Below are positions 45,309 to 53,170 of a stretch of DNA of 64,000 nt, one piece after another; position 1 is the first letter of the stretch; each line of letters starts with the position of its first letter. The translations under genes and the position numbers were made by a program. Location of the stretch: positions 372,001-436,000 of the forward strand of contig NZ_JACHBY010000001.1 in assembly GCF_014200495.1 (NCBI RefSeq), read 5' to 3'. Origin of the DNA: Mucilaginibacter geliditolerans (GTDB taxonomy: Bacteria; Bacteroidota; Bacteroidia; Sphingobacteriales; Sphingobacteriaceae). The notes beneath the pieces were generated by a model. It ran no database searches. It was not told the DNA's origin and saw nothing but the letters and a program-made list of their open reading frames with translations.

Positions 45309-46121
45309 ATGAAAAACGTAATATTAGTTACAGGTGCATCTGCCGGTATGGGCAAAGAATTTGCGAAGGAGCTGTTAAAAGATGGCAACATTGTTTATGG
45401 TGCAGCCCGCAGGGTGGATAAAATGGATGACATTAAACAACTCGGTGTAAAGGTTTTGGAAATGGATGTAACCGATGAGGCGTCGATGGTTAAGAGTATT
45501 GAAACCATAATTAAAGCTGAGGGCCGGATTGATGTATTGATAAACAATGCCGGTTTCGGTTCTTATGGCGCTGTTGAAGATGTTTCTATTGCCGATGCAC
45601 GCTATCAATTAGAAGTGAATGTATTTGGTGCAGCCCGGTTAATACAATTGGTACTGCCTTATATGCGTAAGCATAAATATGGTAAAATAGTAAACATATC
45701 ATCAATTGGCGGCAAAATAGCTTTACCATTAGGCGCGTGGTATCATGCCAGTAAATTTGCATTAGAGGCTTTAAGCGATGCCTTGCGCAACGAGGTTAAA
45801 CAATTTGGCATTGATGTAGTAGTGATTGAGCCGGGTGGTGTAAAATCCGAATGGGGCGGTATAGCTATGGATAACCTGATTAAAAAATCAAGTAACGGTG
45901 TGTATGCTCCGCTGGCTAAAAAGTTTGCTGACGCTATTACCAATACCGAGGATAAAGGCGCCGACCCTATGGTAATAGTAGAACTGGTAAGAAAAGCTAT
46001 ATATAACAAAAAACCAAAAACCAGGTATAGTGGCGGTTATATGGCAGCAATGGTATTGTTTATGCGAAAAATATTATCCGACCGTATGTTTGATAAGGTG
46101 GCAATGAGCCAGATAAAATAA
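45309..46121 (+). CDS. Short-chain dehydrogenase/reductase
   Basis: A 270-residue classical SDR. The nucleotide site is VTGASAGMGKEFA, and the active site has NNAGFGSYG, SSIGG and the full YHASK tetrad with Y-x-x-x-K. The cofactor loop AARRVDKMDD suggests NADP(H). It is the first gene of a two-gene unit with an AraC regulator 24 bases downstream and a 16-bp direct repeat in the promoter. This is a typical inducible detoxification arrangement; the inducer is unknown. Confidence 0.92.
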   Translation: MKNVILVTGASAGMGKEFAKELLKDGNIVYGAARRVDKMDDIKQLGVKVLEMDVTDEASMVKSIETIIKAEGRIDVLINNAGFGSYGAVEDVSIADARYQLEVNVFGAARLIQLVLPYMRKHKYGKIVNISSIGGKIALPLGAWYHASKFALEALSDALRNEVKQFGIDVVVIEPGGVKSEWGGIAMDNLIKKSSNGVYAPLAKKFADAITNTEDKGADPMVIVELVRKAIYNKKPKTRYSGGYMAAMVLFMRKILSDRMFDKVAMSQIK

Positions 46122-46145
46122 TTAATTGGATTATATTAGCAATTG

Positions 46146-46955
46146 ATGATGAAGGAAGATAAAAGCCATATTGTAGTTAATAATATACTATACTCCTGCG
46201 TAGATCAGAAACAGCGGGGTAATGAACAGTTTGTGCATGAGCACGCTTTAGGCTATGTTATTTCGGGCGAAACCCATTTGATAACGAATGATGGTGTAAA
46301 AATATTCAAAGCCGGTTCTGTAGGGTTAGTCCGCCGGAACCAGCTTTTAAAATCAATAAAAGTACCACCACCTGGTGGTGAATTTAAATCGCTGAATATA
46401 TTTCTTAACCAGGATTTTTTACGCAGATATAGTACTGAACATAAAATTGACCCGGTGTGTAAGTACACAGGTGAGTATATGCGGATATTATCTCCCGATC
46501 CTTTCCTGAAAGGTTATTTTGATTCATTAATACCTTATTTTGATCATCCCGATCAATTGAAATCAGTTTTAGGGGAACTAAAAACCAATGAAGCTATTGA
46601 GCTTTTGCTCCGGCATGATAAAAGCCTAAAAGGCTTCCTGTTTGATTTTAGCGAGCCTTATAAAATTAATTTGGAAGCCTATATGAATCAAAATTACATG
46701 TATAATGTGCCAGCCGCTCAATTTGCGCGCCTTACCGGCCGCAGCCTGGCGAGTTTTAAGCGCGATTTTGAAAAGATCTTCAACGCTTCACCAGGCCAAT
46801 GGTTACAGCAGAAACGACTTTCAGAAGCTTATTACCAGATAAGTGAGAAAGGCCGCAAACCGTCCGATGTTTATCTGGATGTTGGGTTTGAGAACCTTTC
46901 GCACTTTTCATATACTTTTAAAAAGGCATTTGGTGTTGCGCCATCAATGTTGTAA
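46146..46955 (+). CDS. AraC-family transcriptional regulator
   Basis: About 269 residues. The N-terminal half has cupin-like strands (FVHEHALGYVISGETHLITNDGVKIFKAGSVGLVRR), consistent with a ligand-sensing domain. The C-terminal third holds two helix-turn-helix units: VPAAQFARLTGRSLASFKRDFEKIFNASPGQWLQ and PSDVYLDVGFENLSHFSYTFKKAFGVAPS. ATG codons at 46146 and 46149 are both possible starts; a TTG at 46143 is less likely. It probably controls the preceding SDR gene through the direct repeat at 45219-45257. Confidence 0.93.
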   Translation: MMKEDKSHIVVNNILYSCVDQKQRGNEQFVHEHALGYVISGETHLITNDGVKIFKAGSVGLVRRNQLLKSIKVPPPGGEFKSLNIFLNQDFLRRYSTEHKIDPVCKYTGEYMRILSPDPFLKGYFDSLIPYFDHPDQLKSVLGELKTNEAIELLLRHDKSLKGFLFDFSEPYKINLEAYMNQNYMYNVPAAQFARLTGRSLASFKRDFEKIFNASPGQWLQQKRLSEAYYQISEKGRKPSDVYLDVGFENLSHFSYTFKKAFGVAPSML

Positions 46956-46962
46956 ACGATAA

Positions 46963-49419
46963 TTACATCCCGCCGCCACTTTTGGATACATCATCATTAT
47001 TGATACTTTTTCTACTCTTTTTAATATCGCTATTTAATTTTCCGAAGTTGTAGTTGATGCTAAAATTTACAGATCTGAAATAGGCTAGATTGTCGCTTGT
47101 TTGTGTAAAACCGGGGCCGTCTGTTTCAGTTCTTTTGTTACGGTATTTTGTAAATGGATTATTTACACCTGTCGAAAAGAACAGTTTATTTTTCACAAGT
47201 TCTTTATTTACGCTTAATGATGTTGAAGCAAACCCATTATTTACACCTTGTAATGAAAGAGGTGTAGGCGAATAATAATCAAAATTGGCGTTCATGCTCC
47301 AGCCTTTATTAAACTTAAACCCATTTGATAATGACGCGTGTGAAAGCGTCCTGTTCAGTTTATCTGCTGAAGCATCGCCGGTACCGTTAACAAACAGGCA
47401 TAATGCATTTGCGTTAATACTCAGGTTATAAAATTTAACCGGTGCATAGTTAATATTCAGGTTACCTTCTATCCCACCGCCTTTACCTACGTTGCCATAG
47501 GTGGTTTTTGTTATTTGGGTTAAAGGATCATAACTGGTGACCTGCAGATCGAGATTGTTAAAGAAAGTATAATCAGTACCGATATAAACCGATACCTTTT
47601 TGCCGCCGCCGTTGCTATAGCCGAGTTGAATAATATTCATTATTACAGGGCGCAGGTTAGGATTACCAGTGCTGATGAAATCCGGGTTCGACCTATCCAC
47701 AAAAGGATTTAAACGATAAATGCTTGGCCTGCGGAGGCGCTGGGTGAAGCCAAAGTTAATACTGCTGTTATCCTTAAATGATTTATTGATTGACAAAGAC
47801 GGGATAACATTAAAATAGTTTTGTTTGGTGTTTGATCCGTTAGATGCAAAATCAGCATTAACATCGGTGTATTCAGCACGGAGACCTGCGTTAAAGCTCC
47901 ATTTTTTAAGGCTGAACTGGTATGAATTATAAGCTCCGTAAACATCCTGAGTATAATTGAACATATCACTTAGAGCTGAATCGGGCTCAAATAAACCATC
48001 AGTTGCATTAAATGAATTGTATTCAGCATTACTTTTACTGTTACGTAGGATGGCTTTTAAACCTGCTTCCATATTTACCTTATTTATGGGATGCGCGTAA
48101 TCCACCTGTATAGTTTGCTCCTTTGAATCCTGGTAATTGAGCTGATTGTAATCGGGTGTAGGGTAATCTACAGGATTACTGATATCTACATTAGTATAAG
48201 CATTACTGCTGTATGTGGAGTATTGATATGAAAAGGTAAGGAGCGTATTTTTGCTCGATTTAAAGCCTAACTGATAGTTTACAGCGGCATCAAAGCCACC
48301 GCGGTGCCCATGGTTGGTATTATCCAGATCATAACTTTGTAATAAACCTGTACTTCCGTTAAGTACAGAAGTTTGATCATCCAATCCATGATAATTATTG
48401 TCATTTATATCAAAATTACCAGATAAAAGGTTGAGTGAATCTATCTCATAGCTTAATTCTGCACCAAAATAGCCATTTTTACTATCAGACTTATTATATC
48501 CATTTTGCTGTAAGGTAGTTGGGTCAACGCCAGTTGTATTACGGCTCATGGTATAAGTTGTTTGGGGCTCGTTATACATACTGGCGCCACCATAACTGTT
48601 TATACCAAACTTGCCTTGTTGCGCTGTAAATGACGCTCCTACCCCCGGGCCACCCTGTGGTAGGCCTTCACTAGCATTTAAAGTCCCTTTATAACCATCG
48701 CTAACTTTTTTATTGGTTATGATATTAATAATTCCCGCCATGCCTTCAGCGTCATATTTTGATGGTGGTATGGTTATTACCTCTATCCGTACAACTGTTG
48801 ATGCCGGCATGCTGCGTAATACCTCTTTAAGGTTATTGGTTAACATGCCAGATGGTTTACCGTTTATCAATACCTTATAGCTTGAACTACCCTTCATGAG
48901 TACATTGTCATCCGCATCAACTGAAAGATATGGGATCTTGTGGATCATGCTTAAAACATTGTTTACCTTACTTTCCGGATCAGCTGCCATATCATATATA
49001 ATACGATCAGCTTTTTGCTGAATAATAAGCTTGTCGCCTTTTATTTCAACTTCCTTTAAATTGTTTACGCGCTTGCTTAAATATATAGTGCCAAAATCAC
49101 TATTAATCTTGTTGTCAGTCAGGGTAACTGGAACGATTTTCTTTTCATAGCCTGCAAACAGGATCACCAGGTTATATTTTTTAAGGTGCAGATTTTCAAG
49201 CTCGAATTTACCACCAGCTTTACTTACCCTGGTTTTTATCAGGCTGTCTTTTTCTGTTTTCAGCATAACTGTTACCAGTTCAAGTGGTTGTTTAGATAGC
49301 GAATCGGCAATTATGCCGTATACTTTTCCGGCAGGTACATCCTTTTGCGCTTTTGCATTGCTATCAGCAATAAATAAAATGGCAAGGATGATGGTTATAT
49401 GTATGAATATATTTTTCAT
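46963..49419 (-). CDS. Outer-membrane beta-barrel protein, TonB-receptor-like (OMP_b-brl_3 type)
   Basis: An 818-residue protein with a signal peptide (ending SNAKAQ). A carboxypeptidase-D regulatory-like domain (about 28-120: GKVYGIIADSLSKQPLELVTVML) is followed by a plug domain (about 125-230: VLMKGSSSYKVLINGKPSGM, VRIEVITIPPSKYDAEGMAGIINIITNKK). The rest is a large barrel ending in NFGKLNSDIKKSRKSINNDD. The C-terminus ends in a basic, glycine-rich tail rather than the usual terminal aromatic residue. It probably shares the ECF-dependent transcript of the small membrane gene upstream (126 bases). Confidence 0.88.
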   Translation of the reverse strand: MKNIFIHITIILAILFIADSNAKAQKDVPAGKVYGIIADSLSKQPLELVTVMLKTEKDSLIKTRVSKAGGKFELENLHLKKYNLVILFAGYEKKIVPVTLTDNKINSDFGTIYLSKRVNNLKEVEIKGDKLIIQQKADRIIYDMAADPESKVNNVLSMIHKIPYLSVDADDNVLMKGSSSYKVLINGKPSGMLTNNLKEVLRSMPASTVVRIEVITIPPSKYDAEGMAGIINIITNKKVSDGYKGTLNASEGLPQGGPGVGASFTAQQGKFGINSYGGASMYNEPQTTYTMSRNTTGVDPTTLQQNGYNKSDSKNGYFGAELSYEIDSLNLLSGNFDINDNNYHGLDDQTSVLNGSTGLLQSYDLDNTNHGHRGGFDAAVNYQLGFKSSKNTLLTFSYQYSTYSSNAYTNVDISNPVDYPTPDYNQLNYQDSKEQTIQVDYAHPINKVNMEAGLKAILRNSKSNAEYNSFNATDGLFEPDSALSDMFNYTQDVYGAYNSYQFSLKKWSFNAGLRAEYTDVNADFASNGSNTKQNYFNVIPSLSINKSFKDNSSINFGFTQRLRRPSIYRLNPFVDRSNPDFISTGNPNLRPVIMNIIQLGYSNGGGKKVSVYIGTDYTFFNNLDLQVTSYDPLTQITKTTYGNVGKGGGIEGNLNINYAPVKFYNLSINANALCLFVNGTGDASADKLNRTLSHASLSNGFKFNKGWSMNANFDYYSPTPLSLQGVNNGFASTSLSVNKELVKNKLFFSTGVNNPFTKYRNKRTETDGPGFTQTSDNLAYFRSVNFSINYNFGKLNSDIKKSRKSINNDDVSKSGGGM

Positions 49420-49502
49420 GATGATAAAGGCTAATTTTTAGGCAATAGAATTCCCTGAAGCGAAAAATGCTTTTAAAAAATCTATTAATAAATTGTTGTG
49501 AA

Positions 49503-49533
49503 GCCGGCTTATAAGATCAGGGAATAAGCCGGC
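49503..49533. repeat. GCCGGCTTA hairpin between the small membrane gene and the barrel gene
   Basis: GCCGGCTTA (49503-49511) pairs perfectly with TAAGCCGGC (49525-49533) around a 13-base loop. No T tract follows in the minus direction, so it may be a transcript-stabilising or attenuating hairpin rather than a full terminator. Confidence 0.5.
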
Positions 49534-49545
49534 ATGTTAATTAAA

Positions 49546-49887
49546 TTATTGCTTTGGCTTTCTGTTTACCAAATAATAGTAGGTTAAAAAACCTGCAGCA
49601 ATAAACATGGCTTCGAGGCCATAAGGTAAGGCAGAATCTTCAGGGTAAGGGATAAATTGAAGTATAACTAAACCAAGCCCTCCGGCAAAAATTATACAGC
49701 CCCATTTAAGTGATTCAGTATTTGAAGCTGATGATAGATTTTTAAGAAAACCCATAGCCTCATCATTTACCGGACCTGAATCGATGATGCGTTTCTTTAA
49801 TCTGAAATTATACCAGGCTATGATTACCCAGGCGATAGTAATTACAATAACTGCGACTACTAAGAAAACTGCAATGTGCTTATCCAT
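49546..49887 (-). CDS. Small membrane protein divergent from the ECF sigma gene
   Basis: A 113-residue protein with three predicted transmembrane segments: VFLVVAVIVITIAWVIIAWY, WGCIIFAGGLGLVILQFI and the C-terminal GLEAMFIAAGFLTYYYLV, joined by a short cytoplasmic loop. The family is not certain (DUF6249-like in layout). Its promoter region is an exact mirror image of the one in front of the ECF sigma gene, so it is likely a target of that sigma factor. Confidence 0.65.
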   Translation of the reverse strand: MDKHIAVFLVVAVIVITIAWVIIAWYNFRLKKRIIDSGPVNDEAMGFLKNLSSASNTESLKWGCIIFAGGLGLVILQFIPYPEDSALPYGLEAMFIAAGFLTYYYLVNRKPKQ

Positions 49888-49921
49888 AATGTTTTTATAT
49901 TTGAGTGAATATTTACCCTAG

Positions 49922-49951
49922 TAGTCAACCGCAATATTTATAAGGTTGCAA
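49922..49951 (-). promoter_or_regulatory. Mirror-image ECF-type promoter (leftward)
   Basis: On the minus strand TTGCAACCTT (49951-49942), 12 bases, then GTTGACTA (49929-49922). It is identical in both elements and spacing to the rightward promoter at 50006-50035. Transcription would start near 49915, 28 bases before the small membrane gene. Confidence 0.65.
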
Positions 49952-50005
49952 TTATTTTTAATATTTTTTTTACAGGGTTTAAGGTATAAGTTTTTTTAAT
50001 ATTTT

Positions 50006-50035
50006 TTGCAACCTTTAACTCATCAGTGTTGACTA
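50006..50035 (+). promoter_or_regulatory. ECF-type promoter of the sigma factor gene (rightward)
   Basis: TTGCAACCTT (50006-50015), a 12-base gap and GTTGACTA (50028-50035). Taking GCAACC and GACTA as the core -35 and -10, the gap is 17 bases, normal for ECF promoters. The predicted start of transcription falls at or next to the ATG at 50043, so the sigma message would be leaderless or nearly so. Confidence 0.65.
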
Positions 50036-50042
50036 ATGGCAT

Positions 50043-50600
50043 ATGTTTAATGAAAAAGAGGTTGTAACCAGGATTTTGAAGGGCGATATGCGCGCCTTTG
50101 AACTTTTGGTAAAACAATATGAACGACTTGTTTTTCATGTCACCAGTCGCCTTATAAAGGATGAGGATGACATTGCGGATATTTGCCAGGAGGTTTTTAT
50201 AAAAATACATAAGGGGTTGTTCAGGTTTAATTTCCAGTCTAAATTATCAACATGGATAGCGCAGGTTACCTACTTCACCGCTATAAACTATTTAAAAAAG
50301 TATAAAAATAAACAGGTAGATAGTTATCCGGATGATATTGAGAACTATCATTTTACTAATGATAACCCCGAGCAGTTATTAACAAAAAAGGAAGTTGCAA
50401 ATTATGTGGAACAGCTAATTTTGCAATTGCCTGAAACATATAGAACGGTAATAACATTATATCATTTAAATGAGTTCTCACTCGAAGAGATAGGTGAAAT
50501 TACCGGCATGCCTGAAGGGACAATAAAAAGTTACCTGTTCAGGGCACGGAAATTGTTAAAAGACAAAGTAGAAGTTTACCTTAAAAAAGATATGGTATGA
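50043..50600 (+). CDS. ECF-family RNA polymerase sigma factor
   Basis: A 185-residue sigma-70-type factor. Region 2 reads FELLVKQYERLVFHVTSRLIKDEDDIADICQEVFIKIHKGLFRF...KLSTWIAQVTYFTAINYLKK, and region 4 reads LPETYRTVITLYHLNEFSLEEIGEITGMPEGTIKSYLFRARKLLKD. Region 3 is absent, as usual for ECF sigmas. It overlaps the next gene, a putative membrane anti-sigma, as ATGA. It likely controls its own promoter and the divergent membrane gene through two mirrored promoter copies. Confidence 0.95.
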   Translation: MFNEKEVVTRILKGDMRAFELLVKQYERLVFHVTSRLIKDEDDIADICQEVFIKIHKGLFRFNFQSKLSTWIAQVTYFTAINYLKKYKNKQVDSYPDDIENYHFTNDNPEQLLTKKEVANYVEQLILQLPETYRTVITLYHLNEFSLEEIGEITGMPEGTIKSYLFRARKLLKDKVEVYLKKDMV

Positions 50601-51016
50601 AAAAGATGGATGATGAGGAACTGCAAAAGTGGATAGAGGAAAATAAGCTATCGAACAAAGAAACTGATGGTTTAATAAGTGATGATGCCAAAGCATACCA
50701 ATTTTTATTTGATGTACTTGATCAAGAACCATTACAAAGCCTGCCTTATGATTTTTCTGCAAAAGTAACCCGGAAGGTACAGGAGGAAACCAAACGCACT
50801 AGTGAACTACGCTCCTATTTAACATTACTTGTGGTTTTTATTGTAGCTGTTGGCATAATATATACATTGCTATCAACAATAAACTTCGGCAAGGATCAGG
50901 CATACTTTAACACGCTGCTAGAGTATAAATGGGTATTCGTTTTAACCATATTCGGTTTGTTAACCATTCAATATTTGGATCAGATATTAGTGAAGGTGAA
51001 TATATTCAGGCGATAA
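50597..51016 (+). CDS. Putative anti-sigma membrane protein
   Basis: A 139-residue protein with a cytoplasmic N-terminus (about 1-70, LQKWIEENKLSNKETDGLISDDAKAYQFL...LPYDFSAKVTRKVQEE) and two transmembrane helices (about 74-94 and 110-130). The N-terminal helix bundle with PYDFSAKV resembles the cytoplasmic part of short anti-sigma factors. The 4-base overlap with the sigma gene supports that role. The classical zinc-binding HxxxCxxC motif is absent. Confidence 0.8.
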   Translation: MKKMDDEELQKWIEENKLSNKETDGLISDDAKAYQFLFDVLDQEPLQSLPYDFSAKVTRKVQEETKRTSELRSYLTLLVVFIVAVGIIYTLLSTINFGKDQAYFNTLLEYKWVFVLTIFGLLTIQYLDQILVKVNIFRR

Positions 51017-51020
51017 TAAC

Positions 51021-51051
51021 AAAGCCGTTAACTTATTCAGTTAACGGCTTT
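51021..51051. terminator. Hairpin terminator between anti-sigma and DinB genes
   Basis: A 12-bp perfect stem, AAAGCCGTTAAC (51021-51032) and GTTAACGGCTTT (51040-51051), with a 7-base loop. The convergent position suits bidirectional termination, though the T tract is short. Confidence 0.8.
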
Positions 51052-51073
51052 CTCGTGTTACGTAATATCAGTA

Positions 51074-51595
51074 TTAATACCTATCCCAAAAAGCGGGTGG
51101 TTGAATCCCTAATGCCCGCAGGTATACATAACCTTGTGCCCGGTGGTGAATTTCATTATCTATCCAATACAAGATTATATCTGAAGTTACGCCTTCAAAC
51201 TCACCAAATGCCTTGATCACTTCATAAAAACTTTCCTGGGGTAGCTGTGCCCAGAGTGTGTTTATTATAACAGTTACTTTATCCCAGCTATCTAAAATTT
51301 CCTCTTTTGTAGCCAATGGGAGTTTATCTCTGTGATATTGAAGCGCACTTAACGATGTAGGCGTATTTTTAAACAGATCTTGCAAACCTATAGTAGCTAT
51401 ACTCACTAATTCGTTTATCATAGCCGAAAAGGGGCGCATCCCTCCTATTGAATAAGTAAATAACTTATCTTCCGGAAAAGCTTCTATAACTTTTCTGGTT
51501 AATCTGCGATGCCCTTGCCAATGAATTAACATAGCATCGGTTGTAGTGAATCCTTCAGCTACAATGTTTGTTTCTTGATTGAGGTTGTTTTCCAT
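51074..51595 (-). CDS. DinB-family protein
   Basis: A 173-residue four-helix-bundle protein. MLIHWQGHRRLTRKVIEAFPEDKLFTYSIGGMRPFSAMINELVSIATI supplies the first metal-site helices, and IDNEIHHRAQGYVYLRALG carries the histidine pair. Members are metal-dependent thiol transferases or nucleases of uncertain role, often stress-linked. It is monocistronic; the HxlR gene on the same strand follows upstream after 106 bases. Confidence 0.9.
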   Translation of the reverse strand: MENNLNQETNIVAEGFTTTDAMLIHWQGHRRLTRKVIEAFPEDKLFTYSIGGMRPFSAMINELVSIATIGLQDLFKNTPTSLSALQYHRDKLPLATKEEILDSWDKVTVIINTLWAQLPQESFYEVIKAFGEFEGVTSDIILYWIDNEIHHRAQGYVYLRALGIQPPAFWDRY

Positions 51596-51701
51596 TGTGT
51601 GTTTTGTTTTTTAATTATTATAACACAAAGAAAAGGTGATGTAATGACAACCCTATGTCAGCAGGAATAAGGGATGATGAAATAATTACTACGCGATGTA
51701 G

Positions 51702-52055
51702 TTAATCAGCTTTTTCAGGCTCCAGTATATTGGTTGTACTCCATAAAGCCAATGACTTCATAATATCTGTCAGCGTTTTCCCTTTTTCGCTTAAAGCATA
51801 TTCTACCCTTGGTGGCACTTCAGGGTAAGCTGTTCTGGTAATAATGCTATCTGCCTCTAATTCTTTTAGCTGCCGGTTCAATACTTTTAAGGCGATGCCG
51901 GGAATTGATCTGTGCAACTCCCCAAATCTTTTAACATCCTGTATCAATAGCCAAATAATAATAGGTTTCCATTTACCACCGATCACATCAATAGTGGCTG
52001 CAATTGGACAATCGCTGGCTTTAATATATTTACCTTTATTTTCTAATTTTAACAT
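51702..52055 (-). CDS. HxlR-family transcriptional regulator
   Basis: A 117-residue winged-helix regulator: SDCPIAATIDVIGGKWKPIIIWLLIQDVKRFGELHRSIPGIALKVLNRQLKELEADSIITRTAYPEVPPRVEYALSEKGKTL-type core, with the conserved cysteine in the SDCP segment that many HxlR proteins use to sense electrophiles or oxidants. The start is ATG at 52055; a TTG at 52067 is possible. It is divergent from the CMD-SDR operon and the repeats at 52088-52118 are its likely operator. Confidence 0.92.
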   Translation of the reverse strand: MLKLENKGKYIKASDCPIAATIDVIGGKWKPIIIWLLIQDVKRFGELHRSIPGIALKVLNRQLKELEADSIITRTAYPEVPPRVEYALSEKGKTLTDIMKSLALWSTTNILEPEKAD

Positions 52056-52087
52056 ACTGATTTTCAATAATTATTACCTTTTTGTCG

Positions 52088-52118
52088 CTACCTGACAAAT
52101 AGGTAACTACTTGACAAA
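52088..52118 (+). promoter_or_regulatory. Candidate HxlR operator: near-identical direct repeats
   Basis: CTACCTGACAAA (52088-52099) and CTACTTGACAAA (52107-52118) differ at one base and are 19 bases apart, on one DNA face. The first also forms TACCT/AGGTA dyad symmetry (52089-52105). The second covers the -33 element of the promoter at 52111-52141, so binding would block transcription of the CMD-SDR operon. Confidence 0.6.
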
Positions 52119-52141
52119 CGTAAAATATAGGCATAATTTTG
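52111..52141 (+). promoter_or_regulatory. Promoter of the CMD-SDR operon
   Basis: TTG at 52111-52113, a 20-base gap and TAATTTTG at 52134-52141 match the Bacteroidota consensus TTG-N19-21-TAnnTTTG. Transcription would start near 52148, ten bases before the ATG. Confidence 0.65.
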
Positions 52142-52157
52142 ACAAAAAAAATATCTT

Positions 52158-52547
52158 ATGGAAAACACTAAAACCGAAACTTACCAAAAAGGCCTTGCGC
52201 TACTAAACAAATTACATGGCGGACAGGCGGGCGAACAAATAGTTGACAATTTGAAGGATATTTGTCCTGATTTTGTTGATATGACCATTGAATGGGCAAT
52301 GCAGGGAATAATGGCAAGGCCAGGTTTAGATCTGTTAACTCGTGAATACCTGCTTATTGCATCATGCACAACGCTTGGGCACGCGGTACCTCAATTAAAA
52401 GCACATATTGATGCCGCTTTAAAACTGGGTGGTAGTAAAGAACAAATTGTTGAAGTAATTTTGCAGATGACCTTTTATGCGGGCGGCGCGGCAGTAAGCA
52501 ATGCATTGAGCCATGCCAAAGAGGTATTTAATAACCACGTACAATAA
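52158..52547 (+). CDS. Carboxymuconolactone decarboxylase family protein
   Basis: A 129-residue AhpD/CMD-type helical protein: KGLALLNKLHGGQAGEQIVDNLKDICPDF, LLTREYLLIASCTTLGHAVPQLKAHIDAALKLGGSKEQIVEVILQMTFYAGGAAVSNAL. There is a single cysteine (ASC) rather than the AhpD CxxC, so it resembles true CMD/4-CMD subunits more than peroxidases. It is the first gene of an HxlR-controlled unit with an SDR 13 bases downstream. Confidence 0.9.
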   Translation: MENTKTETYQKGLALLNKLHGGQAGEQIVDNLKDICPDFVDMTIEWAMQGIMARPGLDLLTREYLLIASCTTLGHAVPQLKAHIDAALKLGGSKEQIVEVILQMTFYAGGAAVSNALSHAKEVFNNHVQ

Positions 52548-52560
52548 AATATTATAGAAA

Positions 52561-53157
52561 ATGAAGATCATTATAGTAGGTGCAACAGGTACACTAGGCA
52601 AACATGTAACAAATGCTTTGGCTAAGGAGCATGAGGTTATAAAAGCAGGTTCAAAAAGTGGGGATATCACGTTAGATATTACTTCACCAGCTTCAATTGA
52701 GCGTTTCTTTAAACAAACAGGCGCTTTTGATGCGCTGATCAGTATAACAGGTAAAGGCCACTTTGGGCCATTGGCTACAATGACGGATGCCGATTTCAGG
52801 GTTGGGATAGACAGCAAACTAATGGGACAGATTAACTTAGTATTGATAGGCCAGCATTACATTAATCCCAAGGGTTCATTTACATTAACTTCAGGCATAT
52901 TAAGTGAGGATCCGATTGTGCTCGGAGCAAATTTAAGTGCTGTTAACGGAGCCATTGAAGCGTTTGTTCGCGCGGCAGCTATTGAGTTAACCAATAATGT
53001 GCGTATTAACGCGATAAGTCCGGGTGTTGTTGAAGATTCGCCGGGCTTCTTCCCCTATTTCCAGGGGCATATACCCGTAACCATGGAAAGAGTAACACAG
53101 GCTTATATAAAAAGCGCATTGGGAGCTTTGACTGGGCAGGTTATTAAGGTGTATTGA
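52561..53157 (+). CDS. SDR-like protein lacking the catalytic YxxxK
   Basis: A 198-residue short SDR. The N-terminal dinucleotide motif is IIVGATGTLGKHV, and the fold continues with DALISITGKGHFGP and RINAISPGVVED. The segment that should carry Y-x-x-x-K reads NLSAVNGAIEAF, with leucine and asparagine in place of tyrosine and lysine. Either the protein uses another mechanism or it is a non-catalytic NAD(P) sensor. It follows the CMD gene by 13 bases under an HxlR-type operator. Confidence 0.85.
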   Translation: MKIIIVGATGTLGKHVTNALAKEHEVIKAGSKSGDITLDITSPASIERFFKQTGAFDALISITGKGHFGPLATMTDADFRVGIDSKLMGQINLVLIGQHYINPKGSFTLTSGILSEDPIVLGANLSAVNGAIEAFVRAAAIELTNNVRINAISPGVVEDSPGFFPYFQGHIPVTMERVTQAYIKSALGALTGQVIKVY

Positions 53158-53170
53158 TTTAGTTAATTTC

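Noticed and set aside
52419..52817. A 132-codon minus-strand frame spanning the CMD and SDR genes
   Set aside because: It crosses two genuine genes and their spacer on the opposite strand and has no domain.
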